Origin: Mugil cephalus
Taxonomy: Eukaryota; Chordata; Actinopteri; Mugiliformes; Mugilidae
DNA: 64,000 nt
Assembly (NCBI RefSeq): GCF_022458985.1
Contig: NC_061782.1
Coordinates: forward strand, 25,904,672 to 25,968,671
Reading direction: 5' to 3'
Position 1 is the first letter of the stretch. Every line of letters begins with the position of its first letter. The translations under genes and the position numbers were made by a program. The notes below the pieces were generated by a model. The model saw only the letters and a list, made by a program, of their open reading frames with translations, was not told where the DNA came from and made no database searches. This document shows, piece by piece, positions 57,856-64,000 of this stretch.

Positions 57856-58379
57856 AAAGTACACTGTAAAACAAATTTGCAATTTAATGGAATTTTACAG
57901 ATTATTTGTGTATTTTAAAAATGCTTAAACAATCGGGATAATCAACGAAAAAGACTGCGATTTTACATGTCAAATGTAAAATAACATGAAACCACTGTAT
58001 CTGTGGAAATACATGTGAAAACGTGATATTTCTGTTCTTTTATAAAAAAACATTAGAAATACAGATATTTATTGTTAAAACATGTTCACAAATGTATCGT
58101 CATTTTACAAATATTTGTCTGTTATTTAATGGGATAAACTGTAAAATTCAACAAAACTTAAAACTTAAAAAAAATCATTTAAAATTACTGAGAAATTAAT
58201 AGTTAAATAACTATTTAACAAGGTAGGCTATTGTGTGTGTGTGTGTGTATATATACAATCCAATGTAAATCACAACATCTTGAATTATTTCACAGCATGT
58301 CTGAACAAAACACATAATAATCAGGAGACGTTTTACTGCTGCAACGTCTCCTTGCACAAACACAAAGGACAAAAAACGT

Positions 58380-58620
58380 GAACGCGACATGTCATTGGAG
58401 TGCGTGCTCCCGTTTGGATTGGTCGACAGAAACGGTTGGAGAAGAAGAAGAAGAAGAAGACATGCCATTGGCTGTTGGGACACTGAACATTCGTCTTTGA
58501 CGTTACGCGTAACAAGGTCAACAACCACCACGCGGCTGTTCCCGTTTGGTCACAGAAACTTGGAGCAAACTGCAGCTAATGTCGAGGCTGGAGGAAGGAC
58601 GAAGGCAGAAGGCAAGTATC
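58380..58620 (+). promoter_or_regulatory. Possible promoter and 5' UTR of the SAM-domain gene
   Basis: CpG-rich relative to its surroundings, with CCCGTTTGG repeated at 58410 and 58539 and a (GAA)n run at 58443-58460. GCAGAAG/GCAAGT near 58610 could be a rare GC donor of a leader exon. No transcript evidence can be read from sequence. Confidence 0.3.
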
Positions 58621-59561
58621 AAACTGAAGCTTAGTAGTATTCGCTTTATTTACCACCATGCCTCTGACTTTACTCAGTCGAAAAACCAATCCGCTAGCAT
58701 GTCGTCAATTGAAATGTTAGCTAACTACAATGACAAAAGTATGGCCGGCGGCGGCGGCGGCGTCTTCACGTGGCGTCTGCCAGTGTTAGTCATAGATATA
58801 TCTATATCAGTGTTAGTAGTCAGCCAGACCAACCACTTTTTATTTCATTTACGCTAACGTTAGCTTAGCACTTAACAATGAGTCATTACGTTTACTTTTG
58901 TGAACTGACTGACACAGGCGGAGAGAAAGAGGAACAACATTTGTTTAGAGCTGCAACAATGAACAATAATCGATTATTAACCCTCTTCTAGATTTTCACT
59001 AATTTTTTGGCCGTAACTTTTACTGCGTGTCTTGAAATAGCATGATTTCTGACTAGGATAGGAAGCTGGATTTTATGGAACGTGTCAAAATGTCAAAGTC
59101 TTCTTTCCGCGCAGACTGCTCCTACTCCTCCACTTGCAGGTGTCGCTAATAAGCCGTTTTAAGTGGATTTTCTTCCAAAGAAGAGAGAACAAATGTTTTA
59201 TAAATGATACTAAGATTTGGTAATGGTTTATTTCAACCAGTTACTCTTTCTTAAAACTAATATTTTCATCTTCCTCTTGCCTCTCACAAATATAGGAGGA
59301 GTGACCTACTCTGCCTTTTTCAAGGTTTTTCAAATTTTAATTTTGGTCCAACATGAAATTCAAAACAGTACTGAAAAATATGTAAAGGATAAGCCAACAA
59401 TCATCTTCTAGTTTATTGAGGGGAGATCTGCTAACACAGTTTAGGTCGACTTTTTCACAACCAATAGCATTTATTTTGATTTTGGCAAATTTCATGATTC
59501 ATCTTTTTTTTTTTCTTTCTCTCAGCAGATAAGTGGTGAGAGTTGATTTCATGGCATAAAC

Positions 59562-59861
59562 TTGGGGTTAAGAACTCCACTTTTCACTTTCCATTCTGAA
59601 CTGTACAGTGAAGCAGTCCGCTCCGCAGTAGGAGAAACCTTAGTCAAAGAACCCAATGTTGAGCAGCTACCAAGATGCAATGGAAAGGCACTCAGTACAA
59701 AAAGGGTCTTTCTGTGTTTAAACCAAGGTGAGGCACTTGAATTCAGACAGATTGAGCTCATGCTTGTGATGCAGGACCAGCATGTATACTTCATTGTTAC
59801 ACCTCATGATGTGTCCTATGTGCCAGCATTTGCATTGTATGAAGTGAAACAAGCATGAAAT
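59562..59861 (+). CDS. Unidentified coding block upstream of the SAM-domain gene
   Basis: A 98-codon open frame lies inside the CACTG element, starting GLRTPLFTFHSELYSEAVR and containing VEQLPRCNGKALSTKRVFL and DQHVYFIVTPHDVSYVPAFALYEV before a stop at 59859-59861. The last part has the alternating hydrophobic pattern of a small beta-rich domain and may be the C-terminal end of a multi-exon protein. I do not recognise a family. It may belong to a truncated first gene of the element. The acceptor is probably near CTCTCAGCAG (59519-59528). Confidence 0.35.
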
Positions 59862-60031
59862 GTTGGAAGCCTGAGCAGAAACTAGATTATTACCATTTGC
59901 ATGTGTACAAGCTTTGTGGGACAAGAGTAATTTCACTTAAGCATAGCACTGTTGACTCCGAGTCATCTGGAGTTTGAAAGATTAAAATCTGACAGTAACA
60001 GTATTTTTCATTCCTTCTAGTCCTCCTAGTC

Positions 60032-61332
60032 ATGGATGCAGAGAGTCCGCTTCTATCTTTCATCAAATCAGTGCCTAAACTGAGAGACCCTGAGCCTTTG
60101 GTGGAGCATCTGCAATGTTTAGGAGTTGAGGACCTGAGCTACCTGCAGGAGAGTGACCTCCTTTCTGTCCTGAGACCAGTTGAAGCCAGGAAACATCTGT
60201 CACTGCTCAAAAAGACAAGTATGTGTTTCAGTTTGTACAGAATAAACTTTCACATTAAAAAAATGTGCATAGTCAAAATCTACTTATTAGGTCCACCTGT
60301 TCATATCAATGCAGTCCAATACAGCACTTCTACTATGAATTATACTTCAAAGAATCTTCTCTACATTTTTGTTGATGTTTTGTAAAAAGGTGATGACTAT
60401 ACACTACACCTTGTTCATCATTGATTTCATAGTGGGTCTTAGTGGTGGTGTACTGCATTATATTGAGAAAGGAACAGTTTAAAATATATCAATGGCTACT
60501 GAGGATAGAATTATGTTAGGTAATAATATACCCACATTGAGCTATGTGATGTCTGTGTTTAAATATTACTACTATCTGTCCTTTAATAAGGCCAACAACA
60601 TGTCTTGGACAGTCCTCCAAGCAGCCAGAGCAACCAACAGTTGAGCAGAGCCAGTACCAGGACAAGTCCAGTAACACAGTCTGACCAGATGCCCCTCTCT
60701 GGTGAGTGCATGCATCTGTTGCACACAATTACTCATTTGGGTTAGATGGGCTGAAAAATAACATAATCTATCTGTAACTTAGTGTAATATAGTACAATCA
60801 GCAGCAGTGAATTGACAGTGTGCTCGTAAATCAGTATCATCAGTTGGGTCCATCTTCTCTACATTCTGATTCGGTAGCAAATGACACACAACTAATGATG
60901 GGATGGGATTATGGGATGAACACAGGATACTTTATCACAATGTACAGAAAAAAATGACTTTTGTATCCAGCAGTAGCAATAGTTCCCCCAACAACAATAT
61001 GTTGTTCATTTAGTTCCCATGTATAGTCAGTCTGGTGTGTATTTTCTTTGTAGTGTGTTATGTTGAGATCTTGCAAGCTTGTCTGTCCCAAAGCAACGGT
61101 GTCATATAGTGGGACTCGTGTGACTGCTGTGGTGTTGGAAAAGGCTGGATCTTCTTGCACCTTTATCCTGGTCCTCCCTCTTAAACTGTTATTAGGGTTA
61201 TTATTGTTATTATTTAATAACCGCTAATGTTTTCTGTCTTCTCTTCAGGTGGTTACAGCTCAGAAACTGCAACTTCACTAAGATCAACAAGTAGTTCAAG
61301 TATGGACACCACACCTCGTCAACTGTATAGAG
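60032..61332 (+). pseudogene. SAM-domain protein gene, 5' part, broken by a hAT insertion
   Basis: Exons 60032-60218, 60591-60701 and 61249-61332 join in frame. The first encodes MDAESPLLSFIKSVPKLRD, then EPLVEHLQCLGVEDLSYLQESD and LLSVLRPVEARKHLSLL. This is a sterile alpha motif (SAM)-like helical fold of about 60 residues, a protein-interaction module. The rest is a Ser/Thr/Gln-rich linker. The third exon stops at the edge of a hAT element (61333). Sequence beyond that element would give only about six more codons before a stop (TGA in CATTTCCAGTGA, 62036). The donor and acceptor sites are all GT-AG. The downstream part expected of a larger protein is absent or unrecognised. Confidence 0.55.
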
Positions 61333-62014
61333 CAGGGGTCGGCAACCCGCGGCTCCGGAGCCGCATGCAGCTCTTTCGTTCCTCTGTTGCAGCTCTCTGC
61401 AGCGAGCGATGCGGAGCAAGGATGCTGGTCAAAGCCATTCACTTTTTCACGCTTACTAACTGCCTCAGAATAGCGGCAACTAGTCACTCATCAGTGAACG
61501 AGCGAGAGTTATACAACAACTGAATGACACTGAATGCCACACCGCACTCATGGTTGTAACATCAACCAAAAAACACTGAACTCCCACAGTGCATTGCAGC
61601 TCATTTACTAGTTGCTGTCGAGTATTAAATTCAAATGTATTTTTATTTTAGTGCATTTGTTTTTTTAAATATAATTCTAAATTTGAATTGATGCCGATCT
61701 TTTAACATTAAAATAAAATGTATTTAATTTTTTGTTGCACAAAATATACGCCACAGGTCCAGCCCGCTATTTATTGAACTTTTCGACCCCAGGTAAGCCA
61801 ACCATGGATAAATCCCCGTTATGTATGCATAATGCAATTTCGTTTTCTCTGTAGCAGTTATTTCATTTCATAAATGCAACACACTATGGGCCTAGCATAG
61901 AGGTGAAAACGATATATGCAGTGTTATCTTCATTTTAGATGTCAAAGGGGTTTTGTGGCTCCCAGTGTTTTCTTTCCAAATGGCTCTTTGAGTGTTGAGG
62001 GTTGCCGACCCCTG
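61333..62014. mobile_element. Non-autonomous hAT element, 682 bp
   Basis: Perfect 16 bp terminal inverted repeats, CAGGGGTCGGCAACCC and GGGTTGCCGACCCCTG. The left flank is GTATAGAG and the right flank GTAGAG, an 8 bp target duplication apparently shortened by 2 bases; it fits the hAT nTnnnnAn pattern on the left. No transposase; the interior is AT-rich with an inner repeated GGCTC motif near each end. Confidence 0.85.
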
Positions 62015-63014
62015 GTAGAGTATGGATTCATTTCCAGTGACGTTTCACCAAGTTTCTAATCAGTGTTGTGGATGTATGGTGACTTGTATGTAAATTGGTA
62101 ACTCAACTATTTTTTTTTCTTTTTTTAACTTTTTTCTTTCATTACCAGTTCAGTTGAATTTTGTTGTTTTTGTTTCAGAACCAGTCATTTTAATTGAATA
62201 GATTTTTGAATATTGCTGTAATAATGGCTACCTGCTACAGTTGAATAAAAATACGGAGAATGGGAAATTGTAGCTGTTCTTGTTCAGCTTGGTCTAATTT
62301 TTTCTCATGTTTTGAAAAGATCAAATTATTGTATACTGTTATATTACATCTAATCTAATATAGCCTACAGCCTTTTTAAATAATGCCATTAAAACAACTA
62401 AAAGCACATTTCTGTAACTTTAAGCATTATTATTCATATTACAATGTTCATTTGCCGTCTTTATGGGTAATTTCGTTATTTTAAAATGTAATATGTTTGT
62501 AATTAAACGTTAAAAACAAGGTAAAACAATTAAATATCCATTTGATGTTTTCTAAAATTAACAGTAATTTCTTGCAATCTAACCAAATATCTAGTTTTGC
62601 AACAGTTTTTTTACGTGTTTTGAAAGATTAATCACATTATTTTGTGTCATATACTACAGTATTACATCAAATATAAATTATACAATCTCTTCCCATAAAA
62701 CAATGTCATTAAAGCCGGCACATTTCTGTAAATTTAAGCATTATTGTTCGTAATACAATATTTATTTACCATATTTCTAGGTGATTTTATTGTTGTAAAA
62801 TGTGAAAGTTTCTAATTAAATGTTAAAACAACCTGGAAATACGGCAAAATCGTGTTAAAATTACAAGTACACACTGTATTTTAATTATGGAAAATAACGG
62901 TATGTTTACGAGAAAGTAATTTTTCGTTATTTTAGGGTATTTTTATGGCACCCCGCTGCCAAAAATTTACCACTTTTTTACAATTTATTTATTTTATTTT
63001 TTTTAACAGTGTAT

Positions 63015-63740
63015 ATTATGTTTTCAGATATGGTGTTGAGTGCCTACACATTGCTGCTGCAACTGTAAAATTTCTCATCTAATTTAAACATTACCACTTA
63101 TCGGATAAATGACCAATCATACATCATTGTATTAAGATAAATTTATAAAAAAAGATCTAATACAACAGTCATTTGTGATGAAATACCTCTGAAAATAACT
63201 ATTAACTATTATATTGCAGAGTAATAAAGACATAACCTTAACATATCCAACAGTTAAAAAAAAGGAAAAAAAAAAGAATTTATTAATGCACCAGAGGGTG
63301 ATGTGACATTGGCATACTTTGTGGATTTCAGCTTGATTATTACTAATTTATCATAAACAGAAATGCAAAACAATAGTACAAACACCGTAAAACAAATAAA
63401 AAATAAAGTATCATACTTTGACGATATTACAAAAATGTTAGCAGTGCATTTGCAGGTCTGTGTGTGTCCAGCATTAGAAGCTAAAACACAGAACTAGAGC
63501 ACTGCAGCCAGAAAAACAAAGAATTTTTAGTCTCTATTCTTTAAGTCAAACAGGAATGTAAAATTACAGGCACACAACAATTAACTATTCAAAATAATTC
63601 AAAATAGGGAACTCATGTATAAAAAAACCAAACAAGCGCATCCTTTGGCTTCCAAGCAGTGGTCATCGGCAGCTAATAAGACGGCACTGAAAAGACAAAC
63701 CTCAATCCACAGCAAAATTAACAGGATTTTTTTTTAGGTA
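63015..63740 (-). other. Probable 3' UTR of the cadherin gene
   Basis: AT-rich sequence directly downstream of the cadherin stop on the - strand. - strand AATAAA-type signals occur around 63280 and elsewhere. It contains no open frame of note. Confidence 0.45.
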
Positions 63741-63743
63741 AAT

Positions 63744-63956
63744 TTACAACATGTCATCTTCTCCTCCTCCGTACATGTCAGCCAGTTTCTTGAAGCGAGG
63801 GCCCCATTCACTGAGACAGTCATAGTCTTGGTCTCCACTGCTTGATGAGTTCAGAGAGGAAAGGCTTCCTGCATTAGAGCCAGCACCCTCATAGTCGAAC
63901 ACCAGCAGAGAGTCATAGGGCGGCGCTGTGGGGTCATTGTCTGCTGTCTTCAGGTT
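63744..63956 (-). CDS. Classical (type I) cadherin, terminal exon only
   Basis: Cell-cell adhesion receptor; this exon encodes the last 70 residues of the cytoplasmic tail, which bind beta-catenin/plakoglobin. The acceptor GTTATTCAG precedes [20 protein letters not shown], then [41 protein letters not shown] and YGGGEDDML before the stop. The acidic Ser-rich repeat ([10 protein letters not shown]) is the phosphorylated catenin-binding core. The pattern is nearest N-cadherin (cdh2) or R-cadherin (cdh4), but it is too short and diverged to choose. Two differences from the usual form are CLSEWG for YLN(D/E)WG, and an extra Met-Leu at the very end. All other exons lie beyond the right edge. Confidence 0.9.
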   Translation of the reverse strand, partial: NLKTADNDPTAPPYDSLLVFDYEGAGSNAGSLSSLNSSSSGDQDYDCLSEWGPRFKKLADMYGGGEDDML

Positions 63957-64000
63957 CTGAATAACACAGAAAAAATATATTCTCATATTGGTCATATTTA

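Larger units (their letters stand above)
57862..63011. mobile_element. 5.15 kb element with CACTG termini carrying a SAM-domain gene
   Basis: It starts CACTGTAAAACAAATTTGC and ends TTTTTTTTAACAGTG, with TA immediately outside both ends (57860-57861, 63012-63013). The left end cuts into an L1 relic, as expected of an insertion. Internally it has AT-rich ends, a CpG-rich promoter-like patch (58380-58620), two coding blocks (59562-59858 and 60032-61332), and an imperfect tandem duplication of about 300 bp near the right end (about 62290-62590 against 62600-62870). CACTG ends are seen in EnSpm/CACTA-like transposons, but no transposase was recognised, so the family is open. Confidence 0.55.

Overview
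This window is vertebrate nuclear DNA, almost certainly from a teleost fish and probably a percomorph. The genes are split by many short GT-AG introns. The intergenic DNA is packed with typical fish repeats: L2-type LINEs with (TGAAT)n tails, Tx1/L1-like LINEs, Tc1-like and IS630-like transposons, hAT relics and tRNA-derived SINEs. The luteinizing-hormone beta gene ends in a C-terminus that I recall as percomorph-like. Bacterial-style features (operons, ribosome binding sites, CRISPR) do not apply.

Layout: (1) 1-12.9 kb has no convincing gene. It holds LINE relics, a hAT relic with a BED-finger remnant, and a 2.6 kb element whose two ends form a long inverted repeat (about 7838-10427). (2) 12.9-29.8 kb carries rasgrp3 on the + strand, reconstructed here as 16 coding exons and about 702 residues. 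Its second intron looks like a minor-class (U12) AT-AC intron. Other introns hold three Tc1-like elements, SINEs and an unidentified GC-rich block. (3) 29.9-43.4 kb is a transposon graveyard: CR1/L2-like LINE pieces, two nested IS630-like elements (one with a duplicated DDE region), an L1-like relic, an L2 with a 375-codon reverse transcriptase ORF, and a partial Tc1. (4) 43.49-45.5 kb carries lhb on the - strand, complete in three coding exons with a likely TATA-like promoter. (5) 46.87-48.5 kb carries cox20 on the + strand, complete at 118 residues, with a near-perfect NRF-1 site upstream. (6) 51.8-52.5 kb holds the 3' end of a choline-transporter-like gene (slc5a7 family, - strand). Its preceding exon is broken, so it is probably a decayed paralog. 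(7) 53-57.9 kb holds more Tc1, LINE and L1 relics. (8) 57,862-63,011 looks like one 5.15 kb element with CACTG...CAGTG termini and TA flanks. It contains a SAM-domain gene broken by a 682 bp hAT element. (9) 63.74-63.96 kb is the terminal exon of a classical cadherin (- strand), whose remainder lies beyond the right edge.

The host genes do not form one pathway. rasgrp3 is a calcium/diacylglycerol-responsive Ras/Rap exchange factor, lhb a secreted pituitary hormone subunit, cox20 a mitochondrial complex IV assembly factor, and the cadherin an adhesion protein. All exon calls come from reading splice signals and remembered family similarity; no alignment or search was run.
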